63,587 nt of DNA from Microvirga sp. (lineage in GTDB: Bacteria > Pseudomonadota > Alphaproteobacteria > Rhizobiales > Beijerinckiaceae), in NCBI GenBank assembly GCA_029266525.1, contig JAQSWQ010000028.1, positions 1 through 63,587 of the forward strand. Direction: 5' to 3'. This document shows positions 1-8,162 of the stretch, in pieces. The notes under the pieces were generated by a model that was not told where the DNA came from, did not search any database, and saw only the letters and a program-made list of their open reading frames with translations. The position numbers and the translations under genes are program-made. How positions within the stretch are numbered: the first letter of the stretch is position 1; the number at the start of each line of letters is the position of its first letter.

Positions 1-214
1 ATGGACGTACCTCTGGTGGAGCTGTTGTGGCGCCAGCCGCAGTGCAGCGTAGCTATGTACGGACGGGATAACCGCTGAAGGCATCTAAGCGGGAAACCCA
101 CCTCGAAACGAGTACTCCCTCGAGAGCCGTGGAAGACGACCACGTTGATAGGCCGGGTGTGTAAGCGCGGTGACGCGTTGAGCTTACCGGTACTAATCGC
201 TCGATCGGCTTGAT
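1..214 (+). rRNA. 23S ribosomal RNA, 3' end (partial)
   Basis: The first ~214 bases match the conserved domain VI and 3' terminus of bacterial 23S rRNA. The sarcin/ricin loop lies outside the window, but the block GGACGTACCTCTGG and the closing segment with GGTACTAATCGCTCGATCGGCTTGATC are recognisable. The gene enters from the left edge, so only its 3' end is present. It is followed on the same strand by 5S rRNA and an initiator tRNA, the usual end of an alphaproteobacterial rrn operon. The 3' boundary is estimated to a few bases. Confidence 0.95.
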
Positions 215-273
215 CGTTCTCATGGTCCGTGTCCGCCTTTGCGGCCGGCGATCGAAAGACCATTGTTGAAGGT

Positions 274-303
274 TGTCATGGCCGGGCTTGACCCGGCCAT
301 CTC
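274..303. repeat. Palindromic intergenic repeat (GGCCGGGCTTGACCCGGCC type)
   Basis: A palindrome with arms ATGGCCGGGC and ACCCGGCCAT around a short TTG centre sits in the 23S-5S spacer. The same motif recurs near 24991-25075, 25806-25830, 26387-26417 and 26508-26537, so this is a dispersed element. In RNA it would fold as a stable hairpin inside the rRNA precursor. Confidence 0.75.
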
Positions 304-394
304 GATCGGAAGGGCACTGCGCCCGTCCGGTCGAGGTCCCCGCTTTCCCCGGGGACGCTTCGCTTCGCTCATGCTTGCCATTTGTCCTTCGCCG

Positions 395-511
395 GTCCGG
401 TGACTTGAGCGAGGAGCCCGAACCCGATCCCATCTCGAACTCGGCCGTTAAACTCCTCAGCGCTGATGGTACTGTGTCTCAAGACCCGGGAGAGTAGGTC
501 GTTGCCGGGCC
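395..511 (+). rRNA. 5S ribosomal RNA
   Basis: The conserved 5S core is visible: CCCGATCCCATCTCGAACTC, then GCCGTTAA, GATGGTACTG and GGGAGAGTAGGTCG. The ends were placed by the terminal helix: GTCCGGT at 395-401 pairs with GCCGGGC at 504-510, allowing G-U pairs. The resulting length of about 117 bases is normal for the family. It lies about 180 bases downstream of the 23S end on the same strand. Confidence 0.93.
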
Positions 512-539
512 TGCTAAGGACAATCCCTCTTCATGCTTT

Positions 540-561
540 CGCGGCGCTATCAAGCGCCGCG
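540..561 (+). other. Hairpin between 5S rRNA and tRNA
   Basis: CGCGGCGCT and AGCGCCGCG form a perfect 9-bp stem with an ATCA tetraloop. No long T run follows, so it is unlikely to be an efficient terminator. A role in processing the rRNA-tRNA precursor or in partial termination is inference. Confidence 0.5.
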
Positions 562-593
562 TTTCCGTTCGGCCACAAGGCCGAGGCCATTGC

Positions 594-670
<77 letters not shown>

Positions 671-698
671 AAACAAAGCCCGTCGGATCGGTCACTCA

Positions 699-720
699 GG
701 CCCGGTTTGGCGGGCTTTTT
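699..720 (+). terminator. Rho-independent terminator of the rrn/tRNA operon
   Basis: GCCCG at 700-704 pairs with CGGGC at 711-715 across a 6-base loop and is followed by TTTTT. AAGCCCG at 676-682 could instead extend the pairing. It lies 30 bases after the tRNA CCA, as expected for the operon end. Confidence 0.8.
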
Positions 721-822
721 CGCGTTCAGGCGCGTTCCGGATCCGCCGGCGGCAGGACCGTGGTCATTGTCGCGGGATGTGCTTACGATGACGGAGTCGT
801 CGCCCTCCGTGGAGCCATTCCG

Positions 823-1110
823 ATGCGAACCGCCTGCGCGCTCGTCCTTTTCGCCCTCTTCGCCGCAACTCCCGCCTCCGCTCAGAAGATCGATGTCTCC
901 ACCATCAAGTGCGAGGAGTTCGTGAAGAGCGGCAAGGATACGATCGGCAACCTGCTGATGTGGCTGAGCGGCTATTACAGCGGCGAGGACGACGAGGCGA
1001 TCATCGACTTCGACAAGATGGCCGCCGACGGCGAGAAGCTCGGCAAGCTCTGCGGCGAGAATCCCAGCCTCGGGCTCCTCACTGCAGCTGAGCGGATCAT
1101 GAGCAAGTAG
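823..1110 (+). CDS. HdeA/HdeB-family periplasmic protein
   Basis: A 95-residue exported protein. Residues 1-20 are a signal peptide ending in ASA before QKIDV. The mature part has two cysteines about 48 residues apart (KCEEF and LCGEN), the spacing of the disulfide in HdeA-type acid-stress chaperones, with helical Gly/Asp-rich sequence between (LSGYYSGEDDE). HdeA proteins bind unfolding periplasmic proteins at low pH; that function is inferred from family resemblance. The ATG was chosen because it opens a clean signal peptide; the frame runs further upstream but that part overlaps the tRNA. No operon partner is evident. Confidence 0.8.
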   Translation: MRTACALVLFALFAATPASAQKIDVSTIKCEEFVKSGKDTIGNLLMWLSGYYSGEDDEAIIDFDKMAADGEKLGKLCGENPSLGLLTAAERIMSK

Positions 1111-1213
1111 CGCTGGCGCCGCTCCGCGCCCTTGCGCCGGGAACGGCTTCCCGCAGCCCTCGTTGTGCCGGTGCGGGCGCAGCATGCCCGCGCCCTGCGG
1201 GGGAGGGTCTGTC

Positions 1214-1462
1214 ATGCCGGCGCATGAGAGCCAAGCCACCATCGACGCCATTGCGGCGCTCGCGGAGGAGATCGCACGGGCGAGCCCCGAATCGGCCAAC
1301 AAGGCGATGCAGATAATGGACCTCGTCAAGACCCTCGGGGGGAAGCCGGACTACATGGCGATCGAGGACGCGATCGACGCCGGGACCACCGGCGCCCTCT
1401 CCGACAGTGCGGTCCGCAGCGCCTCGCTCGAGGTCTCCAAGACGGTGCGCGACGAACCCTAG
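1214..1462 (+). CDS. Hypothetical protein, 82 residues
   Basis: A small soluble, largely helical and acidic protein with no recognised domain. The start ATG at 1214 was chosen because it is preceded by GGGGGAGGG at 1199-1206, a good ribosome-binding site; an in-frame ATG further upstream would add an unlikely Cys/Gly-rich leader. The sequence is rich in Ala and Glu/Asp with a short MDLVKTLGG segment. It starts a series of small genes on the plus strand (1.2-3.0 kb). Function unknown. Confidence 0.55.
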   Translation: MPAHESQATIDAIAALAEEIARASPESANKAMQIMDLVKTLGGKPDYMAIEDAIDAGTTGALSDSAVRSASLEVSKTVRDEP

Positions 1463-1476
1463 GCCGGGAGGGGCTG

Positions 1477-1662
1477 GTGGTTCTGTTCAGCGCCCTAGCT
1501 TCGGCCGCAGTGTGGCGGCAGATCACGCCGGGCGTGCCGCCGCCCCGGCCGGATGTGCGGCGGATCCCGCCGCACATCCTCATGACGGTCAACGGCGTGC
1601 TGGCCCTGGTCGCGCTCTCGGCCCTTCTCAGCATTTGGTTCGGCCGCACCGGGGGACATTGA
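1477..1662 (+). CDS. Small membrane protein, 61 residues
   Basis: A GTG start preceded by GGGAGGGG at 1466-1473. The N-terminal half contains a Pro/Arg-rich segment (PGVPPPRPDVRR) and the C-terminal half one clear membrane helix (LMTVNGVLALVALSALLSIW), then FGRTGGH. It starts 14 bases after the preceding small gene and is probably cotranscribed with it. No family is recognised. The size and GTG start leave real doubt. Confidence 0.45.
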   Translation: MVLFSALASAAVWRQITPGVPPPRPDVRRIPPHILMTVNGVLALVALSALLSIWFGRTGGH

Positions 1663-1732
1663 GCAGCACAGCGGAACCCGCCTCCGTTCCGCGGCATTGG
1701 TCAGGCACAAAAGCGATACCGAGGAGGCACGA

Positions 1733-2476
1733 ATGGCGTCGCGGGGCGTGCAGCGGACGCAAGCGGAGAAACAGGCGCTGAAGCAGCATACCAAGAAGAT
1801 CGAGCGGCAGCGCCCGAAAGCGGAGGGCCGACGACGCGACTTCCCGAACGAGATCGAATTCAACAACGCCGCGACGAGCGGCCATGCCGAGGATCCGATC
1901 CCGACCCGACCGAACAGCCGCAGCGCCCTCGCCGACAGGCGGCGGGCCGCCGAGAAGAGCATCGGCGCGATGTCGCTGTCGAAAAAGCTCGAACCCGACC
2001 TGAAGGTCGCCGGAATCCGCGACAAGCAGGATCAACTCTCCGCCCGCATGGATGGGAGCAAGACGAGCCGCGGCGCGAGACGCCTCGATGACGCGCTCGA
2101 TAGGGGCTCGGCGCGCGTGCCGGACGCCCCCTCCGAGCGGCGTCGCGCCAAATCGAACGCCGAGATCGCGGAAGGCGTCACCACGACGGCTCGCCGCAGC
2201 CCGGCGCCGCGCTCCGCGCGGGCGGAGGGCAGCGCCTCTGTCGAGCCTCGGGCGGCCAAACGCACCGGCGGCGAGCGCCAGCGCGTTCCGGCGCCCGGCA
2301 CCGCGGTGAGCGTTCCGAAGGGGGAGCTCATTCCGGGCCGAAGCAAGCTGACGGACCGCAACGAGTACGTCACCTCCTCGGCAGGCGGGCGCAAGCCGCC
2401 GAAACGCCCCGCGCGAGCCGGCAAGGCGACGGGCGCCTCCCGCGCCAAAGGCGCGGATGCAGGGCTCGAAAGCTGA
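1733..2476 (+). CDS. Hypothetical basic, low-complexity protein
   Basis: A 247-residue, highly charged protein with many Arg, Lys, Ala and Ser, no hydrophobic segment and no recognised domain. It looks mostly disordered, with an N-terminal ASRGVQRTQAEKQALKQHTKK stretch of coiled-coil character. The ATG was chosen because GAGGAGG at 1721-1727 lies 5 bases upstream; a frame extension of 12 codons is ignored. Such proteins can bind nucleic acid, but there is no motif to show it. It precedes another Lys-rich small protein on the same strand. Confidence 0.55.
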   Translation: MASRGVQRTQAEKQALKQHTKKIERQRPKAEGRRRDFPNEIEFNNAATSGHAEDPIPTRPNSRSALADRRRAAEKSIGAMSLSKKLEPDLKVAGIRDKQDQLSARMDGSKTSRGARRLDDALDRGSARVPDAPSERRRAKSNAEIAEGVTTTARRSPAPRSARAEGSASVEPRAAKRTGGERQRVPAPGTAVSVPKGELIPGRSKLTDRNEYVTSSAGGRKPPKRPARAGKATGASRAKGADAGLES

Positions 2477-2557
2477 TCGGGCCCGGGCCGAAGCGGCCGG
2501 AACCGCCCAGCTTCGAGCCCGTTTCCTCGTGGAAGAATCCAAGCGATCGGGTGCGCC

Positions 2558-3007
2558 ATGGCTAAAAAGGACAAGGGGAAGTCAGGCAAAGCGAAGCGCA
2601 AGAAGATTGCCGGAATGAAGGTTCCGAAGAACTTGGCGCTTTCCGGAGATTCGCTTGCGGGCCTGATCACCTCGCCTGTCGTACGCGAACTCGCCGCCGA
2701 CGTCCTGATCGCGGTCGCGGGGGCGCTTGCGACGAACCGCAGCCCGCAGAGGGCCGCACAGAACCTGGCTGCGAACGCCTCCGATGCCGGGAACGCCGTT
2801 GCCGATGCCGGGCGCGCTGCCGGCGGCTTTGCGGAAACCGCGACCGGTGCCGTTGCAGAAGTCGTCGGGGATGCGGCCCGCCGCATCCTGCCGTCGTCGG
2901 TTGCCGGAGAGGAGCCGCAAGCGCGCAGGGGCGACTTCGATCACCTCGCCGAGAACGGCGGCAAGCGCAAGCGCAAGGAGCGCGCCGCCCAGCGCCGCGA
3001 GCACTGA
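2558..3007 (+). CDS. Hypothetical Lys-rich/Ala-rich protein, 149 residues
   Basis: The N terminus is strongly basic (AKKDKGKSGKAKRKK). A mildly hydrophobic stretch follows (residues about 38-58, VVRELAADVLIAVAGALA), then an Ala/Gly-rich amphipathic region with AADAGRAAGGFAETATGAV-like heptads, and a basic end (GGKRKRKERAAQRREH). The pattern recalls small nucleic-acid or membrane-surface proteins, but no family is recognised. It lies 81 bases after the preceding gene and 141 bases before hisZ. Confidence 0.55.
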   Translation: MAKKDKGKSGKAKRKKIAGMKVPKNLALSGDSLAGLITSPVVRELAADVLIAVAGALATNRSPQRAAQNLAANASDAGNAVADAGRAAGGFAETATGAVAEVVGDAARRILPSSVAGEEPQARRGDFDHLAENGGKRKRKERAAQRREH

Positions 3008-3148
3008 CCCGCCCCACGCACTTGCGAGCGCTGCCACCGGCCGCCCAGCCCTGCGGGATCCGCCCCGCAGGACCGTTCACCCTTGCTCCGGAAATCCGGT
3101 CGCGCCGCTCCCGCCTCGTGCTAGACACCCGTCCGAAACGGGGCAGCC

Positions 3149-4249
3149 ATGCGGATAGCGGCCGGTCACGACGGGCTGATCGCGCTCTTCGAGCGAGAAG
3201 GATACGCGCGCGTCGAGCCGCCCGTTCTCCAGCCTGCCGACGTTTTCCTCGACCTCTCGGGCGAAGACATCCGCCGCCGGATCTTCGTGACGCAGGACGC
3301 GTCGGGACGCGAGCTCTGCCTTCGACCGGAGTACACGATACCGGTCTGCCGCGGCCACCTTGCAGCCAGCGGCTCTGCGCCTGCGAGCTATTGCTATCTC
3401 GGACCGGTGTTCCGCCTGCGCCCGAACGAGACCGGGGAGTTCCTGCAGGCCGGGATCGAGTCGATCGGTCGTCGGGACGCGGCCGCAGCCGACGCCGAGG
3501 TTCTGGCGCTTGCGCTCGAGGGGCTTGGGACGCTCGGTGCGGGCCCGGTCTCGGTCAAGCTCGGCGACATGGGCCTTCTCGAGGCAATGCTCGAGGCGCT
3601 CGGCGTCGCCCCGGGCGCGAAGCGCCGGCTGATGCGCTCGATCGTCTCGGGCCGCCTGATAGAGGCGGAAATCGATGGCCCGGCCAGTCCCGGCATCGGC
3701 GAGCACGCCGGCCTGCTGGCCGCGATCGAGGGCCAGGCGCCGCAGGCGGCGCGAGCCTTCGTGGAGGACATCCTGGCTATCGCGGGGATCTCCACCGTCG
3801 GCGGGCGGAGTCCAGGCGAGATCGCCGAGCGATTCCTCGCCCGCGCCGCAAACCGAACCGGATCGCTGTCCGATGAGGCGCGTTCGATCCTCACCCGCTA
3901 TCTTGCGATCGATGGCGATCCGGATGCGGCCGCGGCCTCGATCCGTGCCCTGGCGCGGGACGCCGGACTCGACCTCGCCCGCGCCATCGACACGCTGGAG
4001 GAACGCACCGGCTTCATGGCTGTGCACGGCCTCGACATCGCGAGCTTCCGCTTCTTTGCCGCGTTTGCGCGCAGCCTCGACTACTACACCGGCTTCATCT
4101 TCGAGATCGCCGATTCCGCCCGAGCGGACGACAAGCCTCTCGTGGGCGGGGGACGCTACGACCGGCTTCTCCAGCATCTCGGCGCCGCCGAGTCGGTTGC
4201 CGCCGTCGGCTGCTCGTTCTGGCTCGAGCGCATCGGAGAGGCGTGGTGA
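3149..4249 (+). CDS. hisZ: ATP phosphoribosyltransferase regulatory subunit HisZ
   Basis: A 366-residue paralogue of histidyl-tRNA synthetase that lacks aminoacylation and instead forms a hetero-octamer with HisG, where it is needed for activity and histidine feedback. The class II synthetase core is visible: FLDLSGEDIRRRIFVTQDASG (motif region), LCLRPEYTIPVCR, the arginine motif region FRLRPNETGEFLQAGIES (motif 2-like), and GGGRYDRLL near the C terminus (motif 3-like). It overlaps hisG by 7 bases, so the two subunits are translationally coupled. Whether this hisG really needs HisZ is discussed at hisG. Confidence 0.93.
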   Translation: MRIAAGHDGLIALFEREGYARVEPPVLQPADVFLDLSGEDIRRRIFVTQDASGRELCLRPEYTIPVCRGHLAASGSAPASYCYLGPVFRLRPNETGEFLQAGIESIGRRDAAAADAEVLALALEGLGTLGAGPVSVKLGDMGLLEAMLEALGVAPGAKRRLMRSIVSGRLIEAEIDGPASPGIGEHAGLLAAIEGQAPQAARAFVEDILAIAGISTVGGRSPGEIAERFLARAANRTGSLSDEARSILTRYLAIDGDPDAAAASIRALARDAGLDLARAIDTLEERTGFMAVHGLDIASFRFFAAFARSLDYYTGFIFEIADSARADDKPLVGGGRYDRLLQHLGAAESVAAVGCSFWLERIGEAW

Positions 4250-5214
4250 GCGACGGACCTCTGATCCTCGCCGTGCCGTCCAAAGGGCGCCTGCAGGAGA
4301 ACGCATCCGCCTTCTTCGCCCGGGCCGGCCTAGTGCTCGCGCAAGGCCGCGGCGTCCGCGATTACCGCGGGGCGATTGCAGGCGTGCCGGATGTCGAGGT
4401 GCTCTTCCTCTCCGCCTCGGAGATCGTGGCGAAGCTTGCAAGCGGCGGGGCTCATCTCGGCGTCACGGGCGAGGATTTGATTCGCGAGGGTGTACCCGAC
4501 GCGGATGCGTCGATCGAGCTTTTGACACCGCTTGGTTTCGGACAGGCCAATGTCGTGGTTGCGGTTCCGCAGGCCTGGATCGACGTGCGCACCATGGCCG
4601 ATCTCGAGGAGGTCGCCGCCGATCTTCGCGCCCGACATGCCCGGAAGATGCGGGTTGCCACCAAATACGTGAATCTCACCCGCCGCTTCTTCGCCGAGCG
4701 CGGCGTTGTGGATTACCGGATCGTCGAAAGCCTCGGCGCGACCGAAGGTGCACCGGCCGCCGGTGCCGCCGAGATCATCGTCGATATCACCACGACCGGC
4801 GGGACGCTCGCCGCGAATGCCCTCAAGGCGCTGGAGGACGGGCTGATCTTGCGTTCCGAGGCCAATCTCGTGGCGGCGATGAAGGCCTCGTGGGGCTCGC
4901 GGGCGCGAACCGCCGCGCGCATGCTTCTTGCGCGGATCGCCGCGGAGGAGGAGGCGCGCACCACCCGCGAGATCCGCGCCGCCATCGCGCCGGATAGGCC
5001 GATCGACCTTGGTGCGTTCGAGGCTTCCGTCGCGCTGCCATACGGGCCGGCCCGTGGCGGCGAGCTCGTGCTTCGTTGTCCGAAGGATCGCGTCTTTGCC
5101 GTCGTGGACGAGCTCCTCGCGGCGGGGGCCCGGGAGGTCACGGTCGCGGCGGCGGATTACGTCTTCAGGACCGGAAACACCCTCGCCGACCGGCTCTTCG
5201 CCAAGCTACACTGA
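4243..5214 (+). CDS. hisG: ATP phosphoribosyltransferase HisG
   Basis: Catalyses the first step of histidine synthesis, condensing ATP with PRPP. The N-terminal catalytic domain opens with LAVPSKGRL and contains GVTGEDLI and the PRPP-binding loop EIIVDITTTGGTLAANAL (about residues 178-195). At 323 residues it is longer than the ~230-residue short HisG proteins that usually need HisZ. The C-terminal part (VVDELLAAGAREVTVAA) resembles the regulatory ferredoxin-like domain of long HisG. Translation starts at GTG 4243 or 4246, overlapping the hisZ stop. Confidence 0.94.
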   Translation: MVSDGPLILAVPSKGRLQENASAFFARAGLVLAQGRGVRDYRGAIAGVPDVEVLFLSASEIVAKLASGGAHLGVTGEDLIREGVPDADASIELLTPLGFGQANVVVAVPQAWIDVRTMADLEEVAADLRARHARKMRVATKYVNLTRRFFAERGVVDYRIVESLGATEGAPAAGAAEIIVDITTTGGTLAANALKALEDGLILRSEANLVAAMKASWGSRARTAARMLLARIAAEEEARTTREIRAAIAPDRPIDLGAFEASVALPYGPARGGELVLRCPKDRVFAVVDELLAAGAREVTVAAADYVFRTGNTLADRLFAKLH

Positions 5215-5295
5215 GCGGCCTGCGGCACTCGCGGCGTTGCGAGCAAGGCGGGCTGCCGTTATGGTCGCCGCCGCATTCATCAAGAGGGCTCTGGG

Positions 5296-5760
5296 ATGAG
5301 AGCATTCGGGATCGCGGTGGTGATCGTCGCCGCGGCCATTGCCACGCCGGCTGTCGCGCAACGAGGAAGCTTCGGGTGGGGTATCAACAAAGAGGAGCCG
5401 AAGAAGGCGCCGCCGCCGAAGCAGGACAAGATCTTTCCGACCAAGGTGTCCTGGGTCGCAACGTCCCTGAACGGCAAGCCGTTCGCCGGTGAGCGGCCGA
5501 CCTTCATCATCGACGAGCAGTTCCGGATGCAGGGCTTCGGCAGCTGCAACAATTTTTCGGCAACTGCCTATCCCTTGCGCGAGCAGCGGCTCGCGGTCGG
5601 GCCGTTCGCGCTGACCAAGAAATCCTGCGACAAGGGGCGCATGGACCAGGAGCGCAACTTTCTGGTCGCGCTACGCACCTCCGTCCAGTGGGACACCGTC
5701 GCCGGCGAGCTCGTCATCAAGAGCCAGAACGGCGAGCTGAGATTCCAGCGCTCGCTCTAA
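5296..5760 (+). CDS. META-domain (HslJ-like) secreted protein
   Basis: A 154-residue exported protein: residues 1-21 are a signal peptide ending AVA before QRGS. A short Lys/Pro linker (KKAPPPKQDK) leads to a META domain with the typical features VSWVATSLNGKPF, FIIDEQFRMQGFGSCNNFSA, and a MDQERNFLVAL segment. META/HslJ proteins are periplasmic or outer-membrane linked and often induced by stress, but their biochemical role is unclear. Its stop codon is separated by a single base from the stop of the convergent ABC transporter gene. Confidence 0.82.
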   Translation: MRAFGIAVVIVAAAIATPAVAQRGSFGWGINKEEPKKAPPPKQDKIFPTKVSWVATSLNGKPFAGERPTFIIDEQFRMQGFGSCNNFSATAYPLREQRLAVGPFALTKKSCDKGRMDQERNFLVALRTSVQWDTVAGELVIKSQNGELRFQRSL

Positions 5761-5761
5761 G

Positions 5762-7864
5762 CTACTGCGCGGCCTCGGCCGGCGCGTGCGCCTCGCGCGG
5801 CGTGAAGGTGTTCCCGCCCGCCGCGTGCATGTCGATCCGCCGCTCGTGGAACGCCTGCAGCGTCGACCGGTGACCGATCGAAACCACGGTGGTGCCCGGC
5901 AGCTCCTTTCGAAGCATCTCGTATACGGCCTTCTCGGTCGGCTCATCGAGCGCGGCGGTCGCCTCGTCCAGGAGGAGCCAATCCGGTTTGGCAAGGAGCG
6001 CACGGGCTAGCGCGAGGCGCTGCTGCTCGCCGAGCGAGAGCACCTGCGCCCAGAACCGCTCCTCGTCCAGCCGATCGGCGAGATGAGGAAGGCGGGCGGT
6101 GCGCAACGCCGAGGCGATCGCCGCATCGTCGTATGAATGCTCCACCCCCGGATAGGTGACGGCGCCGCGCAGCGTCCCGATCGGGATGTAGGGGCGTTGC
6201 GGAAGGAGCATCATGCTCGCCCCAGGCGGCGTCAGGATTTCGCCTTCACCGAAGGGCCAGATGCCCGAGATCGCCCGGAAAAGGGTCGACTTGCCGGACC
6301 CGGATGGACCGGTCAGGAGCGTGCTCTCGCCCGAGCGGAAGGCGAGGTCGTCGACCGAGACGAGATCGCGGCCGTCAGGAAGCCGGACCGTCAGATCGCG
6401 CAATCGCAGCTCGGGCGCGCGACCCTCCGCGAGCGTCGGCCGCGTCTCGCTCGGGGCGGCCGCCTTGGTTTCGGCGATGGCGGCTTGGAAGGTGGTCAGC
6501 CGGTCGATGACGGCCTTGTAGTCGGCAAGCGTCGTGTAGGCGGAGATGAAGAAGGTCAGCGCCGACTCGACCCGCATGAAGGCGCCGACCGTCTGCTGCA
6601 TCTGGCCAAGCGAGATCCTGCCGGCAAAGAAATAGGGCGCCGTGATCAGGTAGGGCACCACGACGTTCGCCTGGAAATAGCTCAGCGTGAAGCTCTGGAG
6701 CTTCAGGTATCGGCGCACGATCGCCATGTAGTTCTGCACGATGCCGGCGAAGCGGCCGACGAGGCGCTCCTTCTCCGCACCCTCGCCGTCGAGCAGCGCG
6801 ATCTGCTCCGTGTACTCGCGCAGGCGCGCCAGCGAGAAACGATAGTCGGCCTCGTAGCGCTCCTGCTGGAAGTTGAGCGCGATCAACGGCTTGCCGATCT
6901 TGTGCGTGAGCCAGGTGCCGAGCACGGCGTAGGCGATCGCCAACCAGACGAGGAGGCCCGGGACGACGTAGTCGGTGCCCGGGAAGGTGAATCCGGCCGA
7001 GATCGACCACAGGATCGCGACAAACGACACGAGCGTCGCCGATTGGGTCAGCAGGTTGATCGAGAGGCTGTAGGTCGTGTCGACGTATTTCCTGAGGTCC
7101 TCCGCGATGCGCTGGTCGGGGTTGTCGGCCTCGACCTGCGTCAGCTGCATCCTGTAATGGGTGCTGCCGCCGAGCCACTCGCTCACGAACAGGTCGTTCG
7201 TGTAGGCGCGCCAGCGGATCCGCAGCACATATTGCAAGTAGACCTCGGCGAGGGCAGTGATCACGTGCACGGTCGCGAGCGGCACGAAGATCCAGAGGAG
7301 CTGATACCAGAAGGCGTCGGCGTTCCGGTCCTGGAAGGAGTTGAAGAGGTCGCGCGAGAAGAAATTGAGGCGAACATTCAGCGCGACCTGGAAGAGGTTG
7401 ATCCCGATCAGCACCGCCAGGAACATCGTGCCGATGCTGCCTTCCGTGGCGCGCACCTCGCCGATGAACGGAAGGCGCACGATGCTGTCGGCACGGGATT
7501 CGTAGTAGCGGTCGGCGATTCCCATGATCGTGCGAACGACCGGGATGAAGGACGACGCGTAGACCAGGAGCGCGAAGCCGAAGGCGCCGATGGGCGTCGA
7601 GACGGGCGGGACGTAGTTCTCGTAGCCTTTCGGCACGAGCCCCGCCCAGGCGACCAGGAGGATTGCTAGCAGCAGCACGTGGGCCGCGGCGAGGGTTGCG
7701 ATGAAAACCCTGAGGAACTTCGGAATCGTCCGGGACAGGAGCACCAGCCCGGCCAGCGCGAGCGTCACGAGCGGCAGATACACGGGGAACTCGCGCCCCC
7801 CGGCCAAGCTCAGCGCCAGGAGCGCCAGCCCGACCGCCGCCACGCCGATGCTCGCCTTGATCAT
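5762..7864 (-). CDS. ABC exporter, fused permease-ATPase (BacA/YddA, ABCD-like)
   Basis: A 700-residue half-transporter of the SbmA/BacA-like membrane family fused to an ATPase. The N-terminal third has membrane helices, including two extra ones before the family core (residues 7-24 and 30-48), then the core with the characteristic FFSRDLFNSFQDRNADAFW segment at about 168-186 and EADNPDQRIAEDLR at 245-258. The ATPase has Walker A GPSGSGKS (519-526), signature LSLGEQQ (609-615) and Walker B WLLLDE (629-634). Relatives such as mycobacterial Rv1819c and E. coli YddA move hydrophilic peptides, cobalamin or lipids; the substrate here is unknown. Confidence 0.85.
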   Translation of the reverse strand: MIKASIGVAAVGLALLALSLAGGREFPVYLPLVTLALAGLVLLSRTIPKFLRVFIATLAAAHVLLLAILLVAWAGLVPKGYENYVPPVSTPIGAFGFALLVYASSFIPVVRTIMGIADRYYESRADSIVRLPFIGEVRATEGSIGTMFLAVLIGINLFQVALNVRLNFFSRDLFNSFQDRNADAFWYQLLWIFVPLATVHVITALAEVYLQYVLRIRWRAYTNDLFVSEWLGGSTHYRMQLTQVEADNPDQRIAEDLRKYVDTTYSLSINLLTQSATLVSFVAILWSISAGFTFPGTDYVVPGLLVWLAIAYAVLGTWLTHKIGKPLIALNFQQERYEADYRFSLARLREYTEQIALLDGEGAEKERLVGRFAGIVQNYMAIVRRYLKLQSFTLSYFQANVVVPYLITAPYFFAGRISLGQMQQTVGAFMRVESALTFFISAYTTLADYKAVIDRLTTFQAAIAETKAAAPSETRPTLAEGRAPELRLRDLTVRLPDGRDLVSVDDLAFRSGESTLLTGPSGSGKSTLFRAISGIWPFGEGEILTPPGASMMLLPQRPYIPIGTLRGAVTYPGVEHSYDDAAIASALRTARLPHLADRLDEERFWAQVLSLGEQQRLALARALLAKPDWLLLDEATAALDEPTEKAVYEMLRKELPGTTVVSIGHRSTLQAFHERRIDMHAAGGNTFTPREAHAPAEAAQ

Positions 7865-7976
7865 TCCTGCGCACTCCTGGGCCGCGGGTGACGACTCAGG
7901 CGTGGCTCATAGAGCGTGGGCGGGCCGAGCGAAAGCTTGCGATGGTCGCAGGCGGGACAATGTGAATATTCCAGGC

Positions 7977-8162
7977 TTAGCGCCCGTCGCCGCGCATGCC
8001 GTAATCGTCGCCGAAACGCACCGTCTGCACGAAGTCGTAGAGCATCAAGACGAACACGAAGACGATGATGATGATGAGGGGCAACGCCTTCACCCACCAC
8101 AGCATGATGCCAAGGAAGGTCGCGAGCATCGCGATCCCGATGATACCGGTGACAAGAGTCAT
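7977..8162 (-). CDS. Small membrane protein of the TRAP/amidase operon
   Basis: A 61-residue protein with two membrane segments (TGIIGIAMLATFLGIMLWW and ALPLIIIIVFVFVLMLYDF) and a short charged C terminus. Its ATG overlaps the amidase stop as ATGA (8159-8162), which indicates translational coupling, and a GGAGAGG ribosome-binding site lies upstream. It is the last gene of the dctP-dctQ-dctM-amidase run. No family is assigned; a role as accessory membrane subunit is inference from position only. Confidence 0.65.
   Translation of the reverse strand: MTLVTGIIGIAMLATFLGIMLWWVKALPLIIIIVFVFVLMLYDFVQTVRFGDDYGMRGDGR

Noticed and set aside
53-433. Minus-strand open frame across the 23S-5S region
   Set aside because: It is antisense to rRNA genes and has no protein-like features.
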